Source of the DNA: Saccharomonospora cyanea NA-134
GTDB lineage: Bacteria > Actinomycetota > Actinomycetes > Mycobacteriales > Pseudonocardiaceae
DNA: 64,000 nucleotides
Direction of reading: 5' to 3'
Assembly: GCF_000244975.1 (NCBI RefSeq)
Contig: NZ_CM001440.1
Coordinates: 434,001-498,000, forward strand
The first letter of the stretch is position 1, and every line of letters begins with the position of its first letter. This document shows positions 55,924 through 64,000 of the stretch, one piece after another. Below the pieces are notes generated by a model, which did not search any database, was not told where the DNA came from, and saw nothing but the letters and a program-made list of their open reading frames with translations. Both the position numbers and the translations under genes were made by a program.

Positions 55924-56532
55924 ATGGCTCGATACACCGGCCCCGCGACCCGTATTTCGCGTCGGCTCAAGGTTGACCTCGTCGGCAACGACAAGGCGTT
56001 CGAACGTCGCCCTTACCCGCCGGGCCAGCACGGCCGCGGCCGGATCAAGGAGAGCGAGTACCTGCTGCAGCTGCAGGAGAAGCAGAAGGCCCGCCACACG
56101 TACGGCATTCTCGAGCGTCAGTTCCGGCGTTACTACGAGGAGGCCGCGCGGCGCACCGGCAAGACCGGTGAGAACCTGCTGCAGCTTCTGGAATCCCGGC
56201 TCGACAACGTCGTGTACCGGGCCGGACTGGCGCGCACGCGCCGCCAGGCCCGTCAGCTCGTCAGCCACGGTCATTTCCTCGTCAACGGCGAGAAGGTGAA
56301 CATCCCGAGTTACCGGGTGTCGAAGTTCGACATCATCGACGTGCGGCCGAAGTCGCTGAAGACGCTGCCCTTCGTGGCGGCCAAGGAAGCGCTGGGCGAT
56401 CGTCCCGTGCCCTCGTGGCTGCAGGTCGTGCCCTCGACCCTGCGCATTCTGGTGCACCAGCTCCCGGAGCGGGCCCAGATCGAGGTTCCGGTTCAGGAAC
56501 AGCTGATCGTCGAGTTCTACTCGAAGAAGTGA
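55924..56532 (+). CDS. rpsD: Ribosomal protein uS4, zinc-free type
   Basis: A 202-residue 16S assembly initiator with [20 protein letters not shown] and an S4 RNA-binding domain ([21 protein letters not shown]). The N-terminal cysteines of zinc-type uS4 are absent (the region reads PPGQHGRG), so this is the zinc-independent form. ATG 55924 follows GGGGAGGAG. Confidence 0.96.
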   Translation: MARYTGPATRISRRLKVDLVGNDKAFERRPYPPGQHGRGRIKESEYLLQLQEKQKARHTYGILERQFRRYYEEAARRTGKTGENLLQLLESRLDNVVYRAGLARTRRQARQLVSHGHFLVNGEKVNIPSYRVSKFDIIDVRPKSLKTLPFVAAKEALGDRPVPSWLQVVPSTLRILVHQLPERAQIEVPVQEQLIVEFYSKK

Positions 56533-56647
56533 GTCCGCACCCGGCTGTGGCCGGGAGCGGGCCGGCGGCGGCGCCCCGAGTGCGCCGCCGCTACGCCACA
56601 CCTATCGGCGTCATATGGCGGGCGCCGGCAGGAAAGGAAGAAGAACA

Positions 56648-57721
56648 GTGCTGATTTCCCAGCGGCCGACCCTCAGCGAGGAGACGGTCAACGAGACGCG
56701 CTCACGGTTCACCATCGAGCCGCTCGAGCCCGGCTTCGGCTACACCTTGGGCAACTCGCTCCGGCGAACCCTGCTGTCGTCGATTCCGGGTGCCGCGGTC
56801 ACGAGCATCCGCATCGACGGCGTGCTGCACGAGTTCACCACCGTGCCCGGGGTGAAGGAAGACGTCACCGAGATCATCCTGAACCTCAAGGAACTCGTCG
56901 TCTCTTCCGAGGAGGACGAGCCCGTCACGATGTACCTGCGCAAGCAGGGCCCCGGTGAGGTCACCGCGGCCGACATCGTGCCGCCGTCCGGTGTCACCGT
57001 GCACAACCCGGACCTGCACATCGCGTCGCTGAACGGCAAGGGCAAGCTCGAGATCGAGCTCGTTGTCGAACGCGGCCGCGGATACGTTCCCGCGCTCCAG
57101 AACAAGCAGGCCGGTGCGGAGATCGGTCGTATCCCCATCGACTCGATCTACTCGCCGGTGCTCAAGGTGACCTACAAGGTCGAGGCCACCCGTGTCGAGC
57201 AGCGCACCGACTTCGACAAGCTGGTGCTCGACGTGGAGACCAAGCCGTCGATCACTCCGAGGGACGCTGTCGCCTCGGCGGGCAAGACGCTGGTCGAGCT
57301 GTTCGGGCTCGCGCGTGAACTGAACGTCGACGCCGAGGGCATCGAGATCGGTCCGTCGCCGCAGGAGGCGGACACCATCGCCGCTTACGCGATGCCGATC
57401 GAAGACCTCGACCTCACGGTGCGGTCGTACAACTGCCTGAAGCGCGAGGGGATTCACACGGTTGGCGAGCTGGTTTCGCGTAGCGAGGCGGACCTGCTCG
57501 ACATCCGGAACTTCGGAGCGAAGTCGATCGACGAGGTGAAGATGAAGCTCGTCGGCCTCGGCTTGACGCTGAAGGACAGCCCGCCCGGATTCGACCCCAC
57601 GGCTGCTGCCTCCACTTACGAGAGCGGTGGCGAGACGTGGGGTGCGGAGACACCGTCGCCGGGCCTTCCGGACACTGGCCACGACGACGGCCAGGACTAC
57701 GCAGAGACGGAGCAGCTGTAA
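56648..57721 (+). CDS. rpoA: DNA-directed RNA polymerase subunit alpha
   Basis: A 357-residue subunit. N-terminal assembly domain ([20 protein letters not shown]), a linker, and the C-terminal DNA/activator-binding domain with helix-hairpin-helix ([36 protein letters not shown]). The tail is acidic. GTG 56648 after AAAGGAAGAAGAACA; an in-frame extension from 56615 is rejected. Confidence 0.96.
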   Translation: MLISQRPTLSEETVNETRSRFTIEPLEPGFGYTLGNSLRRTLLSSIPGAAVTSIRIDGVLHEFTTVPGVKEDVTEIILNLKELVVSSEEDEPVTMYLRKQGPGEVTAADIVPPSGVTVHNPDLHIASLNGKGKLEIELVVERGRGYVPALQNKQAGAEIGRIPIDSIYSPVLKVTYKVEATRVEQRTDFDKLVLDVETKPSITPRDAVASAGKTLVELFGLARELNVDAEGIEIGPSPQEADTIAAYAMPIEDLDLTVRSYNCLKREGIHTVGELVSRSEADLLDIRNFGAKSIDEVKMKLVGLGLTLKDSPPGFDPTAAASTYESGGETWGAETPSPGLPDTGHDDGQDYAETEQL

Positions 57722-57758
57722 GTGACCTTGCGGCTGCGAAGCTGAACGAGGAGAACTG

Positions 57759-58340
57759 ATGCCCACCCCGACCAAGGGACCCCGTCTCGGCGGATCGCCT
57801 GCGCACGAGCGGTTGATGTTGGCAAACCTGGCGACGTCGTTGTTCGAGCACGGCAAGATCACAACGACCGAGGCCAAGGCCAGGCGCGTGCGTCCGCTCG
57901 CCGAGAAGCTGATCACCAAGGCCAAGAAGGGTGATCTGCACAACCGGCGTCAGATCATGCGGGTCATCCGCAACAAGGACGTCGTGCACAAGCTGATGGC
58001 CGAGATCGGGCCCTTCTTCGTCGACCGCAACGGCGGTTACGTCCGCATCACCAAGACGCTGCCGCGCAAGGGCGACAACGCCCAGATGGCGGTTATCGAA
58101 CTGGTGTCGGAGAAGACCGTCACCGCGGAGGCCGAGGCGGCCAGGAAGACGAAGTTCGCCAAGGACGCCGCCGCCGACGCTCCTGCCGAGGAGCCGAAGG
58201 CGGAGGAGACGGTGGAGGAGGCCAAGGCTGAGGCCGAGGCTGCTTCCGCCACCGACCAGGACGCCGAAGCACCCGAGTCGGCCACCAAGGACTCCACGGA
58301 CGAGCCCGCCGAGGGCGTGGACAAGAAGGACGAGTCCTGA
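57759..58340 (+). CDS. rplQ: Ribosomal protein bL17 with acidic extension
   Basis: A 193-residue protein. The conserved core is the first ~120 residues ([21 protein letters not shown]). An Ala/Glu-rich acidic tail of about 70 residues follows, common in actinobacteria but absent in E. coli. ATG 57759. The stop TGA overlaps the apparent CTG start of truA. Confidence 0.96.
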   Translation: MPTPTKGPRLGGSPAHERLMLANLATSLFEHGKITTTEAKARRVRPLAEKLITKAKKGDLHNRRQIMRVIRNKDVVHKLMAEIGPFFVDRNGGYVRITKTLPRKGDNAQMAVIELVSEKTVTAEAEAARKTKFAKDAAADAPAEEPKAEETVEEAKAEAEAASATDQDAEAPESATKDSTDEPAEGVDKKDES

Positions 58341-59263
58341 CCGAGACGAGTCCACGCAGCGAGCCCGCCGTTCCCCCAGGGGAGGGCGGGCTCGTTCGTC
58401 TGCGCATCGACCTCAGCTACGACGGCACTGATTTCTCCGGCTGGGCGCGGCAACCAGGACGCCGAACAGTCCAGGGAGTCCTTGAAGACGCCCTCCAGAA
58501 ACAACCCCCCGGCGCGTCTTTAGCGGGCTCAGTAGTAGTGGCAGGGCGAACCGATGCAGGAGTCCATGCGGCTGGCCAGGTCGTCCATGCGGACGTGACG
58601 CGTTTAGCAGGCGAAACCCGTTCCAGGACCATGCCAGTCGCATCGGACGGCTTGCCGGACCTTGACCGGGCTCGCCACCGGCTGAACCGTCTTCTGCCCG
58701 CTGACGTGCGAGTACTAGGCCTTCGCCGTGCCCCCGCCGGTTTCGATGCCCGCTTTTCGGCCGCTAAACGTCATTACCGATACAAGGTGTCGGACGCGCC
58801 GTGGGGAGTCAGCCCGCTCCAGAGACGCGACACGCTGGCGTGGATGCGGCCCTTGTCCGTCGACTCGATGAACGAGGCTGCGTCAGCACTGTTGGGCCTT
58901 CACGATTTCGCAGCTTTCTGCAAAAAACGAGAAGGTGCCACCACCATCCGCGAGCTCCTCGAGTTGCATTGGGAGAGGGTGGATGACTATCAGCTGCACC
59001 TATCGGTGTCAGCAGACGCTTTCTGTCATTCCATGGTAAGGAGCCTGGTTGGTGCTCTCCTTTGGGTCGGCGACGGGCGCCGCTCTACGGGTTGGCCTGC
59101 GGAGTTGCTGAAAACCCGAGAGCGGAGCAGCGTCGTGGCGCCGGCACATGGCCTTACGCTCATCAAGGTCGATTACCCGCCTGACGACGAACTAGCGTTG
59201 CGTGCCGAAAAGACTCGACACCTGCGAGACTTGGACGCGCGGGAGATCTCACGTCGGGATTGA
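58337..59263 (+). CDS. truA: tRNA pseudouridine(38-40) synthase TruA
   Basis: A 308-residue enzyme modifying the tRNA anticodon arm. It has [20 protein letters not shown], catalytic Asp in [15 protein letters not shown], and [14 protein letters not shown]. The frame opens well before the first standard start (GTG 58538), which would remove the N-terminal fold. The only plausible start is CTG at 58337, overlapping the rplQ stop (CTGA) with AAGGA six bases upstream; sequencing error is an alternative. Codon usage is less GC-biased than upstream and includes two TTA Leu codons (58520, 58603). The last 91 bp overlap a convergent gene. Confidence 0.88.
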   Translation: MTETSPRSEPAVPPGEGGLVRLRIDLSYDGTDFSGWARQPGRRTVQGVLEDALQKQPPGASLAGSVVVAGRTDAGVHAAGQVVHADVTRLAGETRSRTMPVASDGLPDLDRARHRLNRLLPADVRVLGLRRAPAGFDARFSAAKRHYRYKVSDAPWGVSPLQRRDTLAWMRPLSVDSMNEAASALLGLHDFAAFCKKREGATTIRELLELHWERVDDYQLHLSVSADAFCHSMVRSLVGALLWVGDGRRSTGWPAELLKTRERSSVVAPAHGLTLIKVDYPPDDELALRAEKTRHLRDLDAREISRRD

Positions 59264-60138
59264 GCCTGGCGCACCTCGTCCAGAATTCTTTTGTAATCTC
59301 CCGCCAGCTTCTCCGCTGTGACGATAACGAAGTTCCAACCTTCCGTCACCAATCGTTTTCTGCGTGCTTTGTCTCGGCGAATTTGTTTGCTTGACCGGTG
59401 CCATCGGCCGTCGTATTCGATGGCTGTTTTCGTGTCCTTCAAGGCGAGATCGAGACGAGCCACCTCGCGACCTCCTCTCGTTATCGAATACTGTGGGACG
59501 GGCTCGAATCCTCCCGTTTTGAGTACAACTCTGAGGTCCGACTCGGGTAGTGACTCGGCACGTGGGTCGACCATCGACAGCGCAGCTCGAGCCAGTCGAA
59601 TACCGCGATTACGTCGTCCTTTCCACGTACGCCGTAGCTGCTTCAGCGTGACTCGACCTGATCGGACGAACGCATCGAGGTCAGGCACTGCGATACGTAG
59701 ACGGCGAACCCAGCTCTGGACGCGTGGTGACAGTCGTAACACCAAGTCGAGAGCTGCTCGCCACGGTCGTGCTATGCGAATTCCGTTCCATGGGCGTGAC
59801 TCTTGCGGCTTCACATCGGTGCGGCGTACGTGAATTCCTTTGATCGGTCCGAACCGATGAACCTCGGGTACGACGAACTCGACTGGATCATAGGGATTCG
59901 CGAGTTCGACACCGAGTACAGTCGCTGCCGATCGTCCGGTCAGCACCGCTTCTTTGGGAACGATGAGTGCTGCGCCACGACAACGGAGCTCGTGCGTCAC
60001 TGGTACGTGTGCAGGAACGTAGACATCCTGGAAAAGGCGTCGAAAGCGTGGCCCGCCCAGTTCCGCAGCGGTCACATAGCCGTGTGCTCTCGCGACAGAG
60101 CCTCGGAAAACGTCATTGATGCTGATAGTCGCGCTCAT
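59173..60138 (-). CDS. DUF559-type endonuclease-like protein
   Basis: A 321-residue protein. An N-terminal AbiEi-like winged-helix segment ([37 protein letters not shown]) and a middle region precede a C-terminal DUF559/Vsr-like domain. The latter has PD-(D/E)xK character ([34 protein letters not shown]). ATG 60138 fits the family start; starts at 60177 or 60228 are possible. Base composition is visibly less GC-rich than neighbours, and the gene converges into truA by 91 bp, which suggests later arrival. Function in DNA repair or defence is unproven. Confidence 0.7.
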   Translation of the reverse strand: MSATISINDVFRGSVARAHGYVTAAELGGPRFRRLFQDVYVPAHVPVTHELRCRGAALIVPKEAVLTGRSAATVLGVELANPYDPVEFVVPEVHRFGPIKGIHVRRTDVKPQESRPWNGIRIARPWRAALDLVLRLSPRVQSWVRRLRIAVPDLDAFVRSGRVTLKQLRRTWKGRRNRGIRLARAALSMVDPRAESLPESDLRVVLKTGGFEPVPQYSITRGGREVARLDLALKDTKTAIEYDGRWHRSSKQIRRDKARRKRLVTEGWNFVIVTAEKLAGDYKRILDEVRQAQSRREISRASKSRRCRVFSARNASSSSGG

Positions 60139-60284
60139 GCCTGCAGCATCGCTCACGCTGCGGACTTTCACGTCCATGTGCACGGAGTTGTCCACAGCTT
60201 CGGAGACGAGAAGGCCGGTTGTCCACAAGCTGGGGATGGCGGGTGCGAAAGTCCCCGATGCCAGGCCATGGGTGCCACAGACAA

Positions 60285-60322
60285 CCGGGGGGCGTGTTTA
60301 GCCTGCTAAACACGCCCCCCGG
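60285..60322. terminator. Long palindrome with GTTTAGC core, likely terminator
   Basis: Perfect 18-bp arms CCGGGGGGCGTGTTTAGC / GCTAAACACGCCCCCCGG around 2 bp. It begins 13 bp after the stop of the minus-strand gene at 60336. It is the most symmetrical member of the dispersed GTTTAGC family and probably terminates the ESX operon. Confidence 0.7.
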
Positions 60323-60335
60323 CAAGGCCCACAGT

Positions 60336-61058
60336 TCAGTCGCCTCTGCGGATGGGACCCAGGATCTGTTGTTCCTTGGCTGTCGTGACCAGACGCAGGG
60401 GACGCCACAGGTTGCGGCCCAGCGCCACGACCTGATCGTCCTTGAGCGTCGTCAGTTGCCGCATCATCTGCGGCGGGAGCCGCCAGATGCGGGCAGCGAG
60501 TTCCGCCTGACCGGCGGGCAGACGCTGCATCAGCACAAGATCAGCAGCGTTCGCCAAAGCCCCGGCCTGCGGGTGCAGGTACGGCAGGACGTAGACGGTC
60601 GTCTGCCACGGCGACCTCGGTGGGAACAGGTCCTGCGGTGTGGGGCCCCCATCGTGGACGACCAACAGCGGTGCGTCCTCGGACGGGCGTGGCAACTCCA
60701 CCGGCGACAGCCGACGGATCTGTACCAGCTGTGAGGGCTGCCCGTTCGGTTGTTGCCCCGCTGCGTTCGACAGCACATGCCAAGCCGTCGGCCGTCCCGT
60801 CGCGACGACGACCCACGCGCCTACCGCCATGGCTCGCATAGCGACCTGCCGCGCCAGGTACAGGCCCCCGACGAGCACGATCCTGGTTGGGGCGGCGCGC
60901 AGAGCGGACACCGTCAACGGTTCGCCCTGCAGGCCCGAGCCGAGAACGATGCCACCCCGGTCGCCGGATGGGCTGATCGCGTCGAGCAACGCTGGATCGA
61001 CCACGAACTCAGGCGACACACCGATTGCCTTGTTGGCGTCGTGCACCCGTGCGCTCAT
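60336..61058 (-). CDS. ESX-locus protein of unknown function
   Basis: A 240-residue soluble-looking protein I do not recognise. ATG at 61058 overlaps the eccE stop (ATGA), so it is coupled to EccE. A central alternating hydrophobic pattern (TRIVLVGGLYLARQVAMRAM, GAWVVVATGR, PLLVVHDGG, TTVYVLPYL) suggests an alpha/beta fold like a P-loop domain, but no Walker motif is seen. It ends 13 bp before a strong hairpin. Its place in an ESX operon implies a cytosolic accessory role. Confidence 0.6.
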   Translation of the reverse strand: MSARVHDANKAIGVSPEFVVDPALLDAISPSGDRGGIVLGSGLQGEPLTVSALRAAPTRIVLVGGLYLARQVAMRAMAVGAWVVVATGRPTAWHVLSNAAGQQPNGQPSQLVQIRRLSPVELPRPSEDAPLLVVHDGGPTPQDLFPPRSPWQTTVYVLPYLHPQAGALANAADLVLMQRLPAGQAELAARIWRLPPQMMRQLTTLKDDQVVALGRNLWRPLRLVTTAKEQQILGPIRRGD

Positions 61059-62677
61059 GCCGTACCTCCCATCGGCAGGGTGGCGGAGAAACCGGCCGCT
61101 TGGCGTCCGCGCAGTGGCGTCAACGTGACCCCGATGCGCTCCGAGACGCTCGTCAGTCGCTGGTCGCTGGCGTCGAGCTCGCGCGGGTTACGCGCGCTGA
61201 TCCGCACCACACCTCGCAACCCGATGCGGTTCTCCTCATCGGACGGGGAGATCGACATCGCCACCGTGGCGGACAACGCGCGGACGCTCGTCAACGCGTT
61301 GAGAGTCGTGCTGATCTTGCCTTTGGGCCAGCCCGTAATGGCGTAGCTCGCGTGGCCGATGCCCGCTGCCGTCACGCCCGTCCAACGTTCCTGCATCCGG
61401 ACGCGGGAGTTGGACCCGGCGACACCGGTGAGTTCCGCGGCCGAAATTCCGGCGCGCAACAGTTCGTCCGGGCTCAGCGGTCGGGTCGGGACGCCGTGCG
61501 ACTCCATGGCGTTGCGGACGCGCGACAGCGCACCGATCAGCGCCCTGTGTGCCCCCATGACACCGCCGCCGCGTTCCCGTACTGCGGCCGGACACCGTTT
61601 CGGGTCAAGCCGGACGGACACCCATGTCGTCCGTCGTGCAGCAGCGGGAAGCGGGCCCAGAACCTCCATGTACGACGCCAGCGCAGGCGAGTCGGCCGGG
61701 AGCGCCGCACTGCCGGGATAGCAGTGCCACGTCATCTGGATGGAGTCGAGTACCACGCCCCGGTCCTCCAGGCAGGGCGCCAGCGCCGACAGAGGCAGGC
61801 TCGGTGCACCATCTGCCTGGGTGATCAACGCTGGCGTGGGTTCCACGAGGAGAACAGCCGTCCAAGTGCCGTCGTGGTACGCGAATCCGACTTCCTGGTG
61901 CTCGTGATCCCGCCCCTGCGCGACGACGAGGTCGGGCACGGCGAGGCGGAGCAGACTGACGCGTGCGTCGTCCGGGCCGATCACCTTGTCGTCGTCCTGC
62001 GCAGCGAGCGTTTCCACATCGGTGGGAGCGGGCGGAACGACTACGCGATCGTGTGATCTGAGGGTGTAGCGAGCCGTCAGCCCGGCCCACTGGGTGAACC
62101 ACTGACCGCCCCAACGTAGGAACGCCAGGATCAGCATGACGCCGGCGATTCCGATCGCGACATAGACCAGGGACTGGTCGATCGCGATGAGGATCAGCCC
62201 GATCGCGAGACCGACCTCGAGTAGCACGAGGTTGGTGACAGGAAGGGGGCCGAAGTTCGCGCCGAACATGCGGCGCCGAGCGGGAGGAGCGACGCGGGGG
62301 GTTGGAGCCGACTCCGGAGGCTTCGGTGCGCCACCGGAATCCCCGGGCCCTCCAGGGCCTCCAGGACCGCCTGGCCCTCCGGGACCGCCTGGCCCTCCGG
62401 GACCGCCTGGCCCGCCCGGCCCTCCAGGGCCGCCTGCGGGACCGTTCGGTCCACGTCGACCTCCGGGGGGCTGGGGACCGCGAGGACGGTTCGGCCCGCC
62501 AGGGCCGCCCGGCGGAGCCGGAGGCACACCCTGCGGTCCACGGGGGCCGGAGCCTCCACCAGGGCCTCCCGGTGCCATGGGGCGTCCCGGTCGCTGCGGT
62601 GGACCCGCTGGTCGCCCCGCGGGGGGCGGGGGCCCCTGCGGGGGGCCCGGCGGACGTGGAGGAGTGGTGACGGACAT
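61055..62677 (-). CDS. eccE: Type VII secretion protein EccE
   Basis: A 540-residue membrane component of the ESX secretion complex. The N-terminal ~150 residues are extremely Gly/Pro-rich (GGPGGPGG repeats). Two membrane helices follow (VTNLVLLEVGLAIGLILIAI, VYVAIGIAGVMLILAFLRW), then an EccE-type soluble domain (VVPPAPTDVETLAAQ, VGFAYHDGTWTAVLLVEPTP). ATG 62677 is preferred over TTG 62707, which lacks a ribosome-binding site. It is divergent from eccB. Mycobacterial ESX-4 lacks eccE, so this resembles the larger, ancestral-type ESX-4 loci. Confidence 0.8.
   Translation of the reverse strand: MSVTTPPRPPGPPQGPPPPAGRPAGPPQRPGRPMAPGGPGGGSGPRGPQGVPPAPPGGPGGPNRPRGPQPPGGRRGPNGPAGGPGGPGGPGGPGGPGGPGGPGGPGGPGGPGDSGGAPKPPESAPTPRVAPPARRRMFGANFGPLPVTNLVLLEVGLAIGLILIAIDQSLVYVAIGIAGVMLILAFLRWGGQWFTQWAGLTARYTLRSHDRVVVPPAPTDVETLAAQDDDKVIGPDDARVSLLRLAVPDLVVAQGRDHEHQEVGFAYHDGTWTAVLLVEPTPALITQADGAPSLPLSALAPCLEDRGVVLDSIQMTWHCYPGSAALPADSPALASYMEVLGPLPAAARRTTWVSVRLDPKRCPAAVRERGGGVMGAHRALIGALSRVRNAMESHGVPTRPLSPDELLRAGISAAELTGVAGSNSRVRMQERWTGVTAAGIGHASYAITGWPKGKISTTLNALTSVRALSATVAMSISPSDEENRIGLRGVVRISARNPRELDASDQRLTSVSERIGVTLTPLRGRQAAGFSATLPMGGTA
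62338..62440. repeat. 18-bp repeats encoding the EccE Gly/Pro tract
   Basis: Unit GGACCGCCTGGCCCTCCG (plus strand) occurs three times in tandem from 62364, flanked by degenerate copies. It encodes the GGPGGP collagen-like tract of EccE, in frame. Confidence 0.8.
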
Positions 62678-62749
62678 CCGCTCGATCTCTTCCCCTTGTG
62701 CCTGCAACTGAGCTGACAGCCGATCCCGGCGAGTCGCACACTAACCGGA

Positions 62750-62765
62750 GTTGGTAGAAACCAAC
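62750..62765. promoter_or_regulatory. Dyad in the eccE-eccB divergent promoter region
   Basis: Perfect GTTGGT / ACCAAC with 4-bp centre, midway in the 154-bp gap. TATCCT at 62787-62792 is a candidate -10 toward eccB. The dyad lies just upstream of a TTAGTG element facing eccE. A shared operator is plausible but untested. Confidence 0.4.
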
Positions 62766-62831
62766 ACCGAACGGTCCCCGTACGGCTATCCTGCGGAACC
62801 GTACCGCGAGTGGGAGAGCTGTAGGTCAAGA

Positions 62832-64000
62832 ATGCCGTCAACACCGACAACAAAGTCGCAAGTCCAGGCCTACCAATTCGTGCTGCGTCGCATGCAGTCC
62901 GCCTTGGTGCGCAAGGACGCCGTGATGTTGCACGACCCGATGCGCACACACTCGCGTGCCACCATCGTGGGCGTCGTGCTGAGCTGCTTGGGGATGCTGG
63001 GCTTCATCATCGTCGGCCTCTTCAAGCCCGATCCGAAGGCACCGGACTCCGGCATCGTCATCGGGGAGCAGTCCGGGACCGTTTACGTGGTAGCCGGTAA
63101 CCCGAAGAAGCTCATCCCGACGTTCAACCTGGCGTCGGCGCGTCTGATCCTCATGTCGCAGAACCAGGGGGAGGGGCAGGGGGGCCAGGGCGGTGGTGTC
63201 GTCGAGGCCACGCCTCCCAAAGTCGTCTCCGACGAACAGCTCAAGGACATTCCCAAGGGGCGTCTGCAGGGTATCCCGGGCGGCCCTGACCTGCTGCCGT
63301 CGGAGAGTCAGCTGGTTTCCACGGAATGGGGCATCTGTGATCAGGTCAACGTGGACAATTCGCTGAACGACTCCGAGGCGAGGCGGCAGGCCGTGACGGA
63401 GACCACGGTCCTGGCAGGTGTCAAGGACCTCGGTCGCGAGCTCGCTCAGAACCAGGCGTTGCTGGTGTCAGCCGACGACGAGAAGCACTACCTCGTGTAC
63501 CGGCAGAAGACAGATGCCAACAAGCTGAACGCGAACACCGTGCGGGCAGAGGTGGACCTCACGCAGAACGCGGTCACCGTCGCACTGAACCTGGACGAGA
63601 GCAGGGCGCGGCGCATCTCGACCGGACTGCTCAACGCGATCCCGTCGGTAGGGACCCTCAACCTGCCGACCATTCAAGGCGCCAACCAGCCACCGGACTT
63701 CAACGTCTCCGGCCTCAAGGTCGGTGACGTGTTCGAAACTCAGCTCGCCACCAGCACGGACATCTACGTGGTGCTGAAGGAAGGCGTGCAGCGGGTTTCG
63801 CCGACTGTGGCAGACATGATCCTGTACAACCCGGCGATCGGAGGCAGCAGTGCGGCCGAGGTGACCCCTGACGTGCTGCAGGGCCTGCCACAGGTGAACC
63901 GGGGCGATGCCGGTTACCTCGACGTGGACCACTATCCGGACGCCAAGCCGACCGTGCTCGACCCCATGCAGCACCAGGTGGCGTGTCTGGGTTGGAACCT
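62832..64000 (+). CDS. eccB: Type VII secretion protein EccB, 3' end beyond window
   Basis: A 389-residue visible part of the ESX channel component EccB. N-terminal cytosolic segment STPTTKSQVQAYQFVLRRMQ (hallmark of EccB), a single membrane helix at about residues 42-63 (RATIVGVVLSCLGMLGFIIVG), then the periplasmic domain (SGTVYVVAGNPKKLIPTFNL, SARLIL). ATG at 62832; ribosome-binding site weak (GTAGG). The open frame continues past the window. EccB, EccE and neighbours indicate the rest of the ESX locus (eccC, eccD, mycP) lies beyond 64000. Confidence 0.9.
   Translation, partial: MPSTPTTKSQVQAYQFVLRRMQSALVRKDAVMLHDPMRTHSRATIVGVVLSCLGMLGFIIVGLFKPDPKAPDSGIVIGEQSGTVYVVAGNPKKLIPTFNLASARLILMSQNQGEGQGGQGGGVVEATPPKVVSDEQLKDIPKGRLQGIPGGPDLLPSESQLVSTEWGICDQVNVDNSLNDSEARRQAVTETTVLAGVKDLGRELAQNQALLVSADDEKHYLVYRQKTDANKLNANTVRAEVDLTQNAVTVALNLDESRARRISTGLLNAIPSVGTLNLPTIQGANQPPDFNVSGLKVGDVFETQLATSTDIYVVLKEGVQRVSPTVADMILYNPAIGGSSAAEVTPDVLQGLPQVNRGDAGYLDVDHYPDAKPTVLDPMQHQVACLGWN

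Noticed and set aside
58538-58540. GTG as the truA start
   Set aside because: Would delete the conserved N-terminal [15 protein letters not shown] region; frame is open to CTG 58337.
62338-62440. Possible minisatellite or array element
   Set aside because: Explained as Gly/Pro-coding repeats in eccE.

Overview
The window is GC-rich actinobacterial chromosome. It looks like Pseudonocardiaceae, and Saccharomonospora or a close relative is my best guess. The reasons are strong G/C bias at third codon positions, frequent GTG starts, a complete Mce lipid-transporter operon, EspC-like type VII secretion (T7SS) substrates, and EccB/EccE beside truA. The genus is an inference from family resemblance only.

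Layout. 1-2536 (minus strand): a DUF1648-type membrane protein and its GntR/YtrA-like repressor, then an aspartate-type aminotransferase. 2765-7926: tRNA-Trp, secE, nusG, rplK, rplA, a divergent membrane protein, and rplJ-rplL behind a structured leader. 8130-19956: an inserted Mce operon (Mkl-type ATPase, two YrbE permeases, mceA-F, two Mce-associated proteins). 20291-27814: rpoB-rpoC. 27897-35890: a mostly minus-strand accessory region with two intact and one decayed copy of a T7SS-substrate-like module (small EspC-like protein, large helical WxG protein, membrane-anchored companion), plus a DinB-like gene, a four-helix membrane protein and a YbaB-like protein. 36363-40884: rpsL, rpsG, fusA, tuf. 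41312-50959: the S10 and spc ribosomal operons, rpsJ to rplO. 51353-54720: secY, adk, map, infA, rpmJ. 54917-59263: rpsM, an unrecognised 61-codon ORF, rpsK, rpsD, rpoA, rplQ, truA. 59173-60138: a DUF559-type nuclease-like gene with visibly lower GC. 60336-64000: the start of an ESX-4-like T7SS locus (an unrecognised protein, eccE, and divergent eccB running off the window).

How the parts fit. The backbone is the conserved transcription/translation supercluster from nusG to truA. It is interrupted by two envelope-related islands: a lipid importer between rplL and rpoB, and T7SS-like substrate modules between rpoC and rpsL. The likely secretion apparatus begins about 25 kb further on.

Most noteworthy items: the three-copy T7SS-like module array with its decayed member and a shared C-terminal tail; the small ORF embedded between rpsM and rpsK; a dispersed GTTTAGC/GCTAAAC palindrome family; an apparent CTG start and two rare TTA codons in truA; and a terminator-like hairpin in the rplJ leader.
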